NCBI GenBank assembly: GCA_020746835.1
Contig: JAGPNK010000035.1
Span: 1 to 64,000, forward strand
DNA length: 64,000 bases
From: Stachybotrys elegans
Taxonomy: Eukaryota; Ascomycota; Sordariomycetes; Hypocreales; Stachybotryaceae
Direction of reading: 5' to 3'
Shown: positions 21,704-33,010 of the stretch, one piece after another
Numbering within the stretch: the first letter of the stretch is position 1
Layout of the letters: the number at the start of each line of letters is the position of its first letter
Position numbers and translations under genes: made by a program
The notes under the pieces: model-generated
Told to the model about the DNA's origin: nothing
Databases searched by the model: none
What the model saw: only the letters and a program-made list of their open reading frames with translations

Positions 21704-23081
21704 TCAATTCGCACTTTTCTTGTATCGGACAGCAAATGTTGCAGGAACCTTGGTTCCTTTGAAGCGTGTAGAGTGTGCTGGAGGAAGCGCCCCGGTAATA
21801 TCGGTGTCAGACAATTGACTTTGATCATCTCCAATCCTTTTAGGATGGCACTCCAGAATTACCTATTAGTGTTAGCAGTTGTCTTGGAAAGGAGATTATT
21901 TGGTCTCTTACGAACTCTGGGACCACAGCTTGCTCACCATCTTTTTCGATTGCTTCGTCTCCGTCATCTATCATATCTTCACTGCCCTCAGGGCCAAAGA
22001 TGCTGTCAAACATTTGATCACGAAGCGGATCCCTCATTTCACCAAGATCTACCACATCTTCACGTACAACTATCTCGTCAGCAATGCTTTCGAGGTCGTC
22101 GTCCGTCAGGCTCTGACAGGAGGTAGCCGGGACAGGCTCCTCCGGCTTCATCGTGATGTGTACCTCCCGCTGAATCTGATCCGTGTTACCAGCGCTGCCC
22201 TCTTTCTTGACATGATCCTCCTTCTTGATGCGCTTTTCGCGACTTAGGGCAGGGCTTGTGTCTTCTTGCTTGGCCTTTCGTTTCCTTTCTTCCTTGACTG
22301 GCGTCGAGTATTCATCTGGCCTTAACGGTGTGACTGGTTCTTGTTTATCGACTACATCCGTGGATGTAAGGATGACTAGCACTTTCAACTGTCCTGCCTG
22401 ATTGTTACCGAAGTGCCCCGACGCGAGCATACTCGACGGAGTTGTGTACTTGTTGATGTTGGGAACGGTGACGATCTTTTTGCCAGAGAAACTCGACGCA
22501 TAAGAAAGACTCCACAGGTCTCTGTTCGTAGGATCGATTGTTGGCGGGAGCGGACGGAGATGATCGAACAATATTGTGGTAAAGGAGGGCCAAGTTAGTA
22601 AATCCACTGAGGAAAACTTGATCACTGTATCTTTCAGAGGCAGCACCGTCTCCGGAACCTCAACTGCAAGCCCGTTGAAGTACTTGGTCTCCAGGCTCAC
22701 AAGCAGGAGACTTATATGTACCCATTGGTATCCCGCCCGCTGCCTCGTGGGCTTCCTGGTGTTCGTCTTTGCATTCTGAATGGCACGGCTGGCCGCGGAT
22801 GCCACGGTCACGAATTGGGAACTGCCTGATAGTGCAGGAGGAGGAATGCGCGCCCGCGTATTCGTTGCGCCGGGCGCAAACGTCTCGATAGGGAGCTGTT
22901 GAGCTGTGCGTCCAACAGCAATGGAGGATATAGGCTTTGGTCCGTCGCGCAGCAACCGACTTGCTGGACTGACTGGTCGTGGTGGCGGAGAGTCTTCAAC
23001 CTCTACCACCTCATCATACGGACCCGGGAGTGCTGGAGTCTTGGATCTGGCACGATTTTGTGGTCGAAAGGGGTTGGCCAA
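21704..23081 (-). CDS. Acidic accessory protein of the transposon, possible N-terminal zinc ribbon
   Basis: Exons 23081-21912 and 21862-21704 (49-bp intron, CTAACACTAATAG end) give 442 residues from MANPFRPQN. The reading frame stays open upstream past 23200 and includes HVYCVQAGKKHYELF and NYCGHCGLANPFRP, a CxxC pair like a zinc ribbon, so the true start probably lies in an unresolved exon around 23230-23480. The middle (YQWVHISLLLVSLETKYFNG to VVDKQEP) is the most folded-looking part. The C-terminal half is Lys/Glu-rich with a likely nuclear signal (KRKAKQEDTS...REKRIKKE). No known domain is recognised. The stop codon at 21704-21706 directly follows the transposase stop on the other strand. 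Confidence 0.7.
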
Positions 23082-23733
23082 GCCGCAATGGCCGCAATAG
23101 TTCGCGTCAACATATGTGGTGGTGAAGAGTTCATAGTGCTTCTTTCCAGCTTGGACGCAGTAGACATGCTCGGGGGGATCTTGGGAAGGCCCATTTCGGT
23201 AGAAGAGAGGAGGTGAAAGTCGGAAAGGAGAAAAGGGGGAGGAACGATTTCCACTGAGGCTTTAATTTAACAAGAACAGCAACATCACCCTTCTCCATGG
23301 TGAATGAAGTCGCTAAGCTCATTTGAGAAGGACGTTGCTGCGCTAGTCCGCTGCTGACTAGTAGCGGGATTACCGCGTTGACCATCGTGGGCTCACCAGA
23401 CTGCTTGCTTTCATCGCGATGAGAAGAGGAACAGGCAATCAGACTTACGTGATGTCTAAAATATGTGAGTTTCAATCCTGGAGTGAAAATAAAGGTTTGG
23501 TCAGTGAGATTTTTAAGAACATCGACTCAGATTATGTCCTGAATCACGGATAGTAAGCATCTACGTCGTAAAACTTGTTTACCATTCACATGATGTGGTG
23601 GTGACTGGCAAGTTGAACTAGCGAAAGGCTACCGTGCGAGTCCGCAGCTAGTCCGCGGTACATTTTCTTGACGAACCCGAAGTACTCGGATGACTAAGAA
23701 GTTGGCCGCCTAAACCCAAATGGGATCGACTGG

Positions 23734-23757
23734 GGGTTTTGCAACAGTCCGCCCTAT
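23734..23757 (-). repeat. Right terminal inverted repeat of the three-gene transposon
   Basis: The sequence GGGTTTTGCAACAGTC followed by CGCCCTAT is the inverted partner of 18577-18600. Confidence 0.8.
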
Positions 23758-23860
23758 CGCCCACCGTAGGGGTCGGAGGACGGTCGACGAGCCGGAAATC
23801 TCTATATCTCTATATCATCTTACTTCAAAGAGTTGTGTTGTGGTGGATCACCCTGCATCA

Positions 23861-25187
23861 TGAGTGCCCTGGCGAGTGCGGGGACCGTGGTGGGGCCGCG
23901 GGGACCCATATCGACGCCAGCAGGGCGCCATGTCATGAAACGCAAAATTGACGACCAAGGGAAGGAATCGAACAAAAGCAGCCGATATGCAACAAGAACG
24001 ACGACGGGCGCGAAAACAATTGAAGTGGAATGCGCCACCGGCATGAGAAATGGAAACAGCAGCGACAGCACCGACGAGGGGGGAGCGACGCTCCAGAGTG
24101 CGCTGGAGCTGTTGGGCCAGTACCGCGCTGAGTTCCAAGGGATGAAGGAGGCGATCAAGGAGCAGAGCGAAACAATCCGTAACCAGCAAGAAACCATTCG
24201 AGAGCTGAGGGAAGCCGTCGAGGGCAGTTGAATTGCATACGAGATCTGAGCCAACGATTTGAGGACACCAAGCAGCAGATGGGCCATGACCTGAAGCGAG
24301 CACATGAGCTGCTTGAAGCTGTCGCAGCGCGCGCTCCGGCTACCCCGCCAGTCTCTTTCGCTGACGTCACGCGTTCATCATCCTCATCCGAGCCTAGCAA
24401 GGTGAGGACGAACGTCTCTAACAACAACACCTTGGCATCGTCTTTGGCAAATGAGCTCTATTGCACGATTGATACGTCACGGGTCGAAGAAGGGAACAGA
24501 GACTGTGCACAGGTGGGACCAATCCGGAAAGCCATCGAAAGTGAGATGAGGGCGAAGGATGGCCGGGCGACCTGGAGATGCGCGGCAGTTGTGAGGGATG
24601 CTCGGAACGAAGAGCGAGTCAAGGTCATCTGCAGAGATGAAAACGAATTGAAGCAGGTCAAGGACGCCGCGCAGAAGACGGCGGTTGTGGGAGTGAGGGT
24701 GATGAGAGACCAGCTCTACCCGGTGAAGGTGGACAACGCCAACCGAACCGCAGTGCTAGACGCAGAAGGGAACGTCCTACCTGGGGCGGCTGAAGCGCTC
24801 GGCGCCGAGAATAACGTTAATATTGCCAAAATCTCATGGCTAAGCAGAAAGGAATCGGGAAAAGCGTACGGGTCGATGGTGGTGTATGTCACGAAGGGAA
24901 ACGACGCGATGCGGCTCCTGGACGGACACTACTTTGACCTGGCCGGGGAGTCAGCGTGCACAAACGTCTTTGAACCACGCAAGGGACCAGTACAGTGCTA
25001 CACCTGCCAAGAGATTGGTCATAAGTCGTTCCGGTGCAAGAACCCTCAGATTTGCGGAAGATGCGCGGGACCGGGGCATCATCACAGGGAGTGCCAGGTG
25101 GCGGAACCGAAGTGCGTGCTGTGCGGCGGACCACATGAATCGTTCAGCCGGAACTGCCGTGTGCGGAACGCACGCAGCGATGTGTAA
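23861..25187 (+). pseudogene. LINE ORF1 (gag-like, three CCHC knuckles), one frameshift
   Basis: The ATG at 23861 opens a frame (MSALASAGTVVGPRG) with a coiled-coil stretch (QYRAEFQGMKEAIKEQSETI). It breaks at about 24224, where GAGGGCAGTTGAATTG lacks one base relative to the continuing frame, so a stop TGA appears. The second frame (24228-25187) continues the coiled coil and ends in three knuckles: CYTCQEIGHKSFRC, CGRCAGPGHHHREC and CVLCGGPHESFSRNC. The product would bind element RNA and form the RNP. A single indel inactivates it. Confidence 0.8.
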
Positions 25188-28100
25188 GGCCTTCCGCATC
25201 CTACAGCTCAATGTACGAAAGCGAGAACCGGTACAACAAAGTTTGATGAACGACGCAGACCTCAAGGACTACGGAGTGCTGGCGGTCTCTGAGCCGTACG
25301 CAAAAATGATCGATAGCAAGGTAGTAACGAGCCCTGCGGGGCACAGCAACTGGACAAGGATGATACCAACGCACCGCACGATGCGCCCTGGCCGATCCGA
25401 AGCATGCTCTGGGTACGAAGCGACATCGAGGCGGAGCAGGTGCCGATACCATCAGCAGATCTCACGGCAGCGGTGCTTCGACTGCCAGAGAGAGACATCC
25501 TGATGGTGTCAGTGTACGTGGAAGGGAAGAACACAGAGGCGCTGAATCTACAGTTAGAGTACTGCATGGCCTGATCCAGCGATTCCGTAATGGCACGGGT
25601 ACGCGTACGGACGTGGTGCTGGCTGGAGACTTCAATCGCCATGACCTGCTCTGGACCGGAGATGAGGTATCAGCGAGAAGACAAGGCGAAGCCGAGCCAA
25701 TCATCGACTTGATGAACGAGCACGGCCTCTGCAGCCTCCTTCCGAGGGGCACGAAGACGTGGCAAGGCCCGGACAAAGAGAGCACCATCGACTTGGTGCT
25801 CGCAACGTCGGAACTGGCAGACGAGATGGTGACGTGCGCCCCCCACCCGACCGATCACGGGTCAGACCACAGAGCGATCCAGACGACATTCGACATCGCG
25901 ATGCCCGAGAGGAGCACGACACAAAGACTCTTGTTCAAGAACGCTCCTTGGACTCTTATAGGAGCCAGAGTGGAAGATAACCTCCGGCCGCTCCCCTGGG
26001 CCGTCGACGTGCAGACGCAGACGGACCAGCTGATGCGAGTCGTCATAGAGGCAATCCACGAGCTGACGCCTCGAGCACAACCTCCACCGTATGCGAAACG
26101 CTGGTGGACAAAGGACTTAACACGACTGCGGCGGGCATACACGTTCTGGCGGAATCAATCGAGGGCGCAACGGCGAGCAGGTCAAACGCGGCCAGACCTG
26201 GAACGACGAGCCAAGGAAGCAGCCAAGGAGTACCACGACGCCATACGGAGCCAGAAGAAAGCACATTGGGACGACTTCCTGGCCGAAGATGTCAACATCT
26301 GGAAAGCGGCCAAGTATCTCGAACCCAGCAAGGACACCATGGGCGATAAGGTGCCACCCTTGAAGAGAGGAAATGGATCTAGGACAAAGGACAAGGCAGA
26401 ACAAGCCGAGGAGCTGCTCGGCACGTTCTTTCCTCCCTTGCCAGCGAGAATCGAAGACGAAGGAGTGCGACAACAGCGGAAGGCGGTGCCCATGCCGGAC
26501 CTGACCCTGGAAGAAATCGAGGAAAAAGTCATGGCAGCAAAACCGTGGAAAGCACCCGGCGAAGATGGCCTCCCGGCGATGGTGTGGAGACGACTCTGGC
26601 CGGCGGTAAAGCACCGGGTCTTAGCTCTCTTCGAGCGTCGCTCAGAGACGGCATAGTGCCTCACCAATGGAGAAGTGCGAAAATCATCCCGCTGAAGAAG
26701 CCGGACAAGGGAGACTACACGGTGGCGAAGGCGTGGCGACCGATATCGCTTTTGTCAACCCTTGGTAAAATAATGGAAGCGGTCGTCGCTGAGCGCATCT
26801 CCTACGCGGTAGAGACTTACGGGCTCCTGCCCGCAAACCACTTCGGAGCGAGGAAGCGACGGTCGGCCGAGCAAGCGCTCCTGCTCCTGCAGGAACAAAT
26901 TTACAAGGCATGGAGAGCTCGCAAAGTGCTCAGCCTGATCAGCTTCGATGTTAAAGGCGCCTACAACGGAGTGTGCAAAGAGCGACTACTCGAGAGGATG
27001 AGGGCGAGAGGGATACCAGATAGACTGGTCAGGTGGATCGAGCCTTCTGCTCCGGGCGAACAGCCTCGATGGTGGTGAACGGGTACACGTCTGAGCAGCG
27101 AGAGCTACCCCAAGCAGGTCTCCCTCAGGGATCGCCGCTGTCGCCCGTCTTGTTCCTCTTCTTCAACGCAGATTTAGTGCAGAGAAGAATTAAGGCGGAA
27201 GGCGGCTCAATTGCATTCGTGGACGATTACTCGGCCTGGGTGACCGGCCCGACCGCGGAGGCGAACCGGGCAGGCATTCAGTCGATCATCAACCAAGCGC
27301 TCGAGTGGGAGAGACGCAGCGGTGCAACGTTTGAAGCGGACAAGACGACAGTCATCCACTTCACGCGAGTCGCCGTGCGTAACAGCGACAGGTCGTTCTG
27401 GATCAAAGAGAACGAGGTCAAACCTAAAAACAGCGCAAAAATTCTGGGAGTGGTCATGGACGTAGGCCTGCGGTACCAGGAGCACATGGCTAGAGCCGCC
27501 GCCAAGGGGCTCACCGCCGCCATATGTCTGAGAAGGTTGAAAATGCTGTCACCGAGGGTGGCGAGACAGTTATTCGTAGCGACGGTCGCGCCGGCGATGG
27601 ACTATGCCTCCAACGTCTGGACGCACGCTCGCCGCGCAAGAGAAGCTGCCTGGCTGAACAAAGCGCAGCTGGTGGGAGCGCAGGCAATTACAGGAGCGTT
27701 CCGTACTGTCGCAACGGCGGTGGCCGAGGCCGAAGCCAGTATCCAGACGGTAGAGCAACGACACAGACAAGCCGCGACAGATTCTGCATCAACTTGCGGA
27801 CCCTTCCGAAGACACACCCGCTGGCAGCTTTGAAGAACAAGGCAAGCAAGCGATTTATATCACCAATGCAGAAGATTGTCTCGGCGGTGGAAAGGGACCA
27901 TACGAGCGGATGGAGGTTATCCATGAGTATGCGTTGCCGCCATGGACCAGTGCATCCCAGCAGTGGTCGAGGACGACCTAGCGAAGGCAGCCAAGGCACC
28001 AAACGACGTCGAGGGCATCATCATAGCAACATCTAGCTCGAAGAAGGCGGCATAGTGGGATGGGAGGCGTCGTGTGCGACGCGACTCGCAACAGCGCAGG

Positions 28101-28949
28101 CGAGGTGTTACCAGCTATTCGTCACTGTCGGGCCCGGAGACGAGCAGAATCCGTACACAGCGGAACTAGCAGCAATAGCGATGGCGCTGGAGTGCACGCC
28201 GACCAGGCTTCCTTTTCGGGACGTAACGGTCATGACGAGCAACCACTCGGCCGTGGAAGTGATCAGGAGGCCCCGGCAGCAATCCGGTCAATGCACATCC
28301 GTCAGATATACGACCGCACCAGTGCCTTCGGAAAAGAGGCTGTTCTGTTAGAGTCATGTGGGTGCCGGCTAAGGCCGAAGGTTTTGCATTGGGACCGATG
28401 GCCAAGGCAGCAGCGCAGAGAGCTACCAAAGCAGAGTGCGTGGTAGAGACACCGTCGTACCAAGCAAGGTCCACAACGCTTCGACTGGCGCTCCTCCAAC
28501 AACAGCAGTGGGCGACTCCCGGAAGGGGTTGGACAGTACTCAAAGCGCATCGACAAGGCGCTGCCGGGCAAGCACACCCGTGCACTATATGACTCGTTAC
28601 AAAGAAAGAATCGGACGTGATAGCCCAGCTTCGGACTGGGATGATGCGACTGAACAGTTATCTTCACAGGATAGGGGCAGCGGAATCGGACATATGCGAT
28701 TGTGGACAAGCAGCAGAGACGATTGGGCACTTCCTCTTCCGATGCAAAAAGTGGACAATGCAACGGGAAGCCATGTTTAAATGCTCGCGAACAAATATTG
28801 GGAATTTGTCTTTCTTCTTGGGAGGAAAAGCTGCGTCGGACGACGAAAAGTGGAAGCCAGATATGCAGGCCGTACGTGCGGCAATCAAATTTGCTATCGC
28901 GACAAACAGGCTCGATGCGGACCAGCGGCATCGGCAAACTAACTTCTAG
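25188..28949 (+). pseudogene. LINE ORF2: endonuclease, reverse transcriptase, RNase H, broken
   Basis: Reading runs through several frames. Endonuclease: FRILQLNVRKREPVQQSL and AVSEPYA (25194-25380), then DILMVSVYVEGKN (25495), a stop at 25572, and LAGDFNRHDLLW with STIDLVLAT and DHGSDHRAI (25613-25880). Reverse transcriptase: KPWKAPGEDGLP, HQWRSAKIIPLKKP, LISFDVKGAYNGV, GLPQGSPLSPVLF and the catalytic FVDDYSAW at about 27220. RNase H is recognisable around 28160-28400 (NPYTAELAAIAMAL, VMWVPAKAEG). A C-terminal CDCGQAAETIGHFLFRCKKW lies at 28695. Frame changes fall near 25380, 25575, 26640, 27040, 27800 and 28060-28600. Catalytic residues survive although the frame does not. Confidence 0.85.
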
Positions 28950-28960
28950 CGTGCGATTAT

Positions 28961-29910
28961 ACTAACAAAAAGCAGCCTCAATTTGGCAGACCGTGCTTCA
29001 GCTGCTGAGAATAGGATGCTGAACACTTGCAGAATTTGGCCTTCAAGCAGGCCTGTCATGGAACAAGCAGCGACGAGGTTGAGCAGCAAGCGATGAGACG
29101 ACAATCCGTGGGGCTTGGGGTGTCAGGTACCAAATGTTCTGAAATGTGAACTAGATTGTGTCAAGGCCCTATAAGGAAAACATAATGCGACTCATCGCGA
29201 CCTGTAGTCAGCGGGTTGCCACCCATGCTTCTTTTGGTGACTTAGTAACATAGAGATAAGCCATTTAAATCATGGTGCCGAGCACCACTGAGGCCGTGCT
29301 TCCTGACGCGAAGAGTCAAATGAATTCAGATTTTTTTTTCCCTTGTTAATACCTGACTAGACCTAGCAATCCGTTGTAAGCTGCTTGTTGTAATCCTTCG
29401 TCGCTGTCTATTGTGGCTTTTTGTCGCGGATTCTGGCCCGCCTCCGCATTTCAACGCTCTGCACCGCAACACTTTGGCGCTGTTCGCAGTGATTCGTCAC
29501 CTTCCTGTTGCCACCCGCCTATGGGCATCACCGCGTGCTTAACTGCTTTCGTTAATACACTAAACAAATAATTCATTTATCCATTCATAAGTAAGCTAAC
29601 CAAGCAAACCGGGCCGAACCCCCAAACGGGCTTTTCAATGCGAGACTGATGTCTGCAAAGAAGAGGTCCAGGCCACGCTGTGCAGAACCTCATCTACCCA
29701 ACCTTCGAGATCTACGAATGATGGCGTCTCGTTTCAGTAGTGTTGTTGATCGGACTGCGAGCCGCAAGCCACCGGAGGGCACTGCACTTGCGATGCCGGC
29801 ACGATCATGCTCCCACGGGGCACGTTAAGGCGCGCATTACCCGCAACGCTCACCGAGGGCAAGAAGCGCCGGCGTCAGACTTCGGGATTCCTCCGCGGAC
29901 CCTGCCACGC
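28961..29910. other. Intergenic interval right of the LINE
   Basis: Nothing I recognise. There is a T9 run near 29332 and an AT-rich patch at 29550-29600. No open frame shows a family motif. Confidence 0.4.
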
Positions 29911-30933
29911 TTATATCTTTACGTCGGGGGTATCTTTGAGTGCGTGGTGTTCTCGATCTGTGTAAAGGGCAGCACTTGCGCCTCCCTTAACCACCTCCCG
30001 TACGAATTCGTCCATAGACTTTGGCTGGAAGTCTGGATAAAGTTCTCTGGCATTGAGATAACCAAGATAGTTGGCGTGCTCAGGTGTGTTGTCACCACGG
30101 ATGCTTCGACTCCACTTGTACTCCATCAACCCTTTAATGACATAAGGAGCAGGGTTTGTTGGGTTCGCTGCAATATCCGCATCCGCCTTTTCGATAACAC
30201 CTTCAATCTCTTCTTTTGACATATATTTCCTTGGTATAGCCTCGCCAGACCACTTCTCAACCAATTGGAAGACCTGGTTTTGCGTAGTAACCTCCCCGTA
30301 GGCAAAGACCTGTCTGTTGAGGGTCCTTGGATCCGAAATGATCCGAGCCACGAACTTTCCAATATCTGCTTTATCGGTGAGAGCGGTACGTGTGTTGCCA
30401 TCACCGGCGATATACTCCTCGGGGAAAGAAATAGACGAGTCCAGCTTGCCAGAAGGGACACGAGGAAGGCTGAACTGATACCACCAGCCCACATCGATGA
30501 CAGTATAGGGCAGATAAATTGCCTTACACTTATCGAGACTGTCCTCTTTCATCGCCCTCATTGGCATCACCCCACGTGGGGGGCAGACAGTCGCGAAAAA
30601 GCTTGGAATGAAGCGACCTACGCCCGCTTGACTTGATGCTTCGATTAAGGCTTCTTGGACGGTCTTGTGCTCGAGGGTAATACAAGCGATGACGGTCGTG
30701 GCACCCTGAAGCAGAGATGCGAGAGTAGGGATGTCTTCAAAGTCCACGCCGTGCACAGAAGCACCGCGCTTGATGAAATCTTTGTAGATAGCCTTGGAAA
30801 TAGAATCGGCTCGACCAAGCACAGTAACCTGAAAGCGGTCAGGAGAAGAAAGCAACGCATCCATAATGGACTGGCCGGTCTCGCCAGAGGCACCAGCCAC
30901 TACCACCTGCATTTTCTCAGCTGCGACGGCCAT
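29911..30933 (-). CDS. NmrA-like/isoflavone-reductase-like NAD(P)-binding oxidoreductase
   Basis: A single exon of 340 codons starts at 30933 (MAVAAEKMQVVVAGASGETG). The Rossmann dinucleotide loop is VVVAGASGETGQSI at residues 9-22. Further family marks are the VIDVGWWYQFSLPR segment (about 150), the DKADIGKFVARII helix and a C-terminal YPDFQPKSMDEFVRE. These place it with atypical short-chain dehydrogenases of the NmrA/isoflavone reductase group, which act on small aromatic or phenylpropanoid-like substrates or serve as redox sensors. No substrate can be read. The frame is intact. An ABM-fold gene is divergent 900 bp away. Confidence 0.88.
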   Translation of the reverse strand: MAVAAEKMQVVVAGASGETGQSIMDALLSSPDRFQVTVLGRADSISKAIYKDFIKRGASVHGVDFEDIPTLASLLQGATTVIACITLEHKTVQEALIEASSQAGVGRFIPSFFATVCPPRGVMPMRAMKEDSLDKCKAIYLPYTVIDVGWWYQFSLPRVPSGKLDSSISFPEEYIAGDGNTRTALTDKADIGKFVARIISDPRTLNRQVFAYGEVTTQNQVFQLVEKWSGEAIPRKYMSKEEIEGVIEKADADIAANPTNPAPYVIKGLMEYKWSRSIRGDNTPEHANYLGYLNARELYPDFQPKSMDEFVREVVKGGASAALYTDREHHALKDTPDVKI

Positions 30934-31834
30934 TTCGACACCTTTCGTGACAAATTGTTATAAGATGTTGCTCAAAATCGCAAGGTGTTTGGTCGAAGAG
31001 GGGAGCTAGGATGATACAAATCTACATTGCATGAAGACTCTCCACGACTTAAATACCTTGGAATAAATTATAGAGGTGCGGACTTGGTTACCCACTCTGC
31101 GCGGAGTTGTAGACGATAGCATCAGAATAATTAAACCTCGGACACCTAACCAACCCCGAGTTTCCGACAACTGAACTCAATATCGTCTACTGGCTTCAAA
31201 CCTAAACTTACTAATCAAAAAAGTTAAACATATTCAGCTCCTCCTACCCCTCCATCTCCACCTCAACGTACAGGACCAAGTGAGCAATCAATCGAGGCTT
31301 GTTCCTGGGTGGCTTAGTATTGAGAAAGGATTGGTAACTGTTCGTTAGAGTTCACGGGGTGTCAGCCCCCCAAGGACAATACATGTCTGATATCTCGCGT
31401 CCGGGTTCTTGGTACTGCCCGAGTGGCCGCGACCATGCGGAGAATTAGTAATTAACACTGGGTCTACAGATCTAGTTTCAAATGCATTACCTCCGGATTT
31501 TTTTTTTCCAGCTGGAATGGCAGCTGCCCATGGCGCCACAATTTTAGCCGCAGATATCCTTTTCCGTCACTGGGACCAGGGGTGGTGACAGTGGTGTCGG
31601 ATACAAGTTTATATCAGCAAATTACGACTTGAGTATGCGCAATTGTCACTTTGGCAGCACTCCGCACCGGAGCTGACTTTGAGAATACATAAAGTCTGCT
31701 CTTTCTAGTCATTGCGTAATCTACAAGTCATGCATTTCCTTGGTTACGCAAGTTATTCTTAGGTGCGGACTATCCATCTTGCTCTAACCACTCTGGCTAC
31801 CGCCTCGCAAATCCGCCCATTGTCTCGAATACGT
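30934..31834. other. Shared upstream region of the NmrA-like and ABM genes
   Basis: No gene is supported. The 900 bp between the two divergent starts presumably hold both promoters. There is a T9 run near 31500. Confidence 0.4.
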
Positions 31835-32223
31835 ATGAAAATGTCGGAGAGTATCAGTGTACATATGAAGGTCTATTTGGCTCCTGGATCGGTTGACCGC
31901 TTCCTGGTAGCTTTTAAAAATGTGTTTGATGCCGCAAAAGCTGAACTAAAGTGCACCTTCTTTGAGGTCTATCGGGATCCTAATAGCCCTAGTGAAATAT
32001 CGTAGGTTGAAAACTGGTGCTAAACTCTCAACTGATAGACCCAAATAACCTATTAAGCTAACAGTGCATCTTTAGGAACGCATCTACAGAATGGTTAATG
32101 GAGCATATAGTCACTAAAGAGGAGTTCAAAGAGTATTTTACAGCCATGGAGGAGCTATCCTTGCGACCGCAAGAACTTCTTATTTTAGAGAGTCTAGGGC
32201 CAGAATGGAGCATAAGGAAATAG
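31835..32223 (+). CDS. Small antibiotic-biosynthesis-monooxygenase (ABM) fold protein
   Basis: Exons 31835-32001 and 32076-32223 join across a 74-bp intron to 104 residues. The pattern VKYLAPGS-type start (VHMKVYLAPGSVDRFLVAF), then CTFFEVYRDPNSP, a degenerate E-N turn at the splice, STEWLMEHIVTKEEFKEY and a closing LESLGPEWSI is that of dimeric ferredoxin-like ABM/Dabb monooxygenases. These act without cofactor on polyketide or quinone-like substrates, or clear reactive small molecules. The ATG at 31841 is an alternative start. The motif fit is good; the substrate is unknown. Confidence 0.72.
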
Positions 32224-32568
32224 TGGAAGGAGTAGGAGGGAACATGTACAATCTTGGTTCAGCTGGAACTACAGGCATTCTCTTTTCCCAAGTTTGGATT
32301 TGTATGACACAGTGAACTTATGCTTGCGGAGCTTTGATTTGAGATGCATGTGTGGAGGGAGGAGGGGTTGGCTTGCAATATACCAGCAGAATCCAGCGCT
32401 GCTAATGAAACAAGTAAGTCAAATCAGGCTCTGGATTTGCTCACTTGGTAGGATTCCTGCAAAATACTTGCAAACACGCAAGTTGCCAAATCAAGTGTAT
32501 GGGGACACGTGACGAAGGAAGTGGGCGCTGATTACCTGATTCGGCCGAAAAGTGAAGCTATTCCCAAC
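32224..32568. other. Short intergenic interval
   Basis: No supported gene; a 72-codon plus frame at 32294-32512 has no recognisable content. Confidence 0.4.
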
Positions 32569-33010
32569 TCAAACCCTCATTAAACCCCCGCTGACTTCCG
32601 AGTAAATTCCCCTCTTCAGCCAGTTCTTCATTAACCGCAGCTTTCCCATGTTATCAGGTTTCATTGCCAGCCTTTGTGACGTCAATGTGAGCTTCGCAGT
32701 GCTGAAAGCTCGCTCGCAGTCGGAGGCCATAGCCGGGATGGACGTCGAGTGCAAGCTTGCTCAACAGCGGATACGTACCTTGATGATCCAACCACCAACG
32801 AGTAGGGTCAGTCGTGTCCACTGTCGTCTGGCGTAAGTACCCCTCAAGCTCGTTGTATGGACTGGTAGCCCTGGGCCTCTTTGAATTGACCCATTGGCGA
32901 AAGTGGTCGTCATCCTCCGACGCAGTCATCGCGAGCATATCCATAGATTCCTGGCTTTCCCCTCCGCCGGAGCTTGGGGTCTTGCCGTTAGCGGGACGAC
33001 GATACGTCTT
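32569..33010 (-). pseudogene. hAT transposase C-terminal fragment
   Basis: The minus strand encodes only the dimerisation end of a hAT transposase: YNELEGYLRQTTVD, RWWLDHQGTYPLLSKLALDV, then after a frame change near 32740 IPAMASDCERAFSTAKLTL, and a C-terminal helix. The indel sits between LALDV and the S-I-P motif and probably removed several bases. The N-terminal and catalytic regions are absent, so this is a fragment. The sequence differs from both other hAT copies in the window. Confidence 0.75.

Larger units (their letters stand above)
18577..23757. mobile_element. 5.18-kb three-gene DNA transposon with integrase-type transposase
   Basis: The ends are inverted copies of a 24-bp sequence: ATAGGG, two variable bases (GT left, CG right), then GACTGTTGCAAAACCC, at 18577-18600 and 23734-23757. 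A looser subterminal match (TTGGGTTTAG-like; CGCGAGTCCGCAC) extends inward. Both ends abut TA, so a TA target duplication is possible. Inside are exactly three genes, each with open spliced frames: a six-cysteine protein (minus, 18839-19681), a DDE integrase-type transposase (plus, 19937-21703) and an acidic protein with a possible N-terminal zinc ribbon (minus, 21704 to at least 23081). No gene spans the boundary. The SCOT promoter lies left and a LINE right. The open frames suggest recent activity, unlike the decayed elements nearby. Confidence 0.8.
23776..28960 (+). mobile_element. Tad1-like LINE, near full length but frameshifted
   Basis: In order on the plus strand: a gag-like ORF1 with three zinc knuckles, then an ORF2 with endonuclease, reverse transcriptase, RNase H and a terminal Cys/His segment. 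That is the architecture of fungal Tad1/I-type LINEs. The 5' edge is approximate, just right of the TIR element. The 3' edge lies after the last stop at 28949. No target duplication was found. At least six frame changes make it non-autonomous. Confidence 0.85.
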
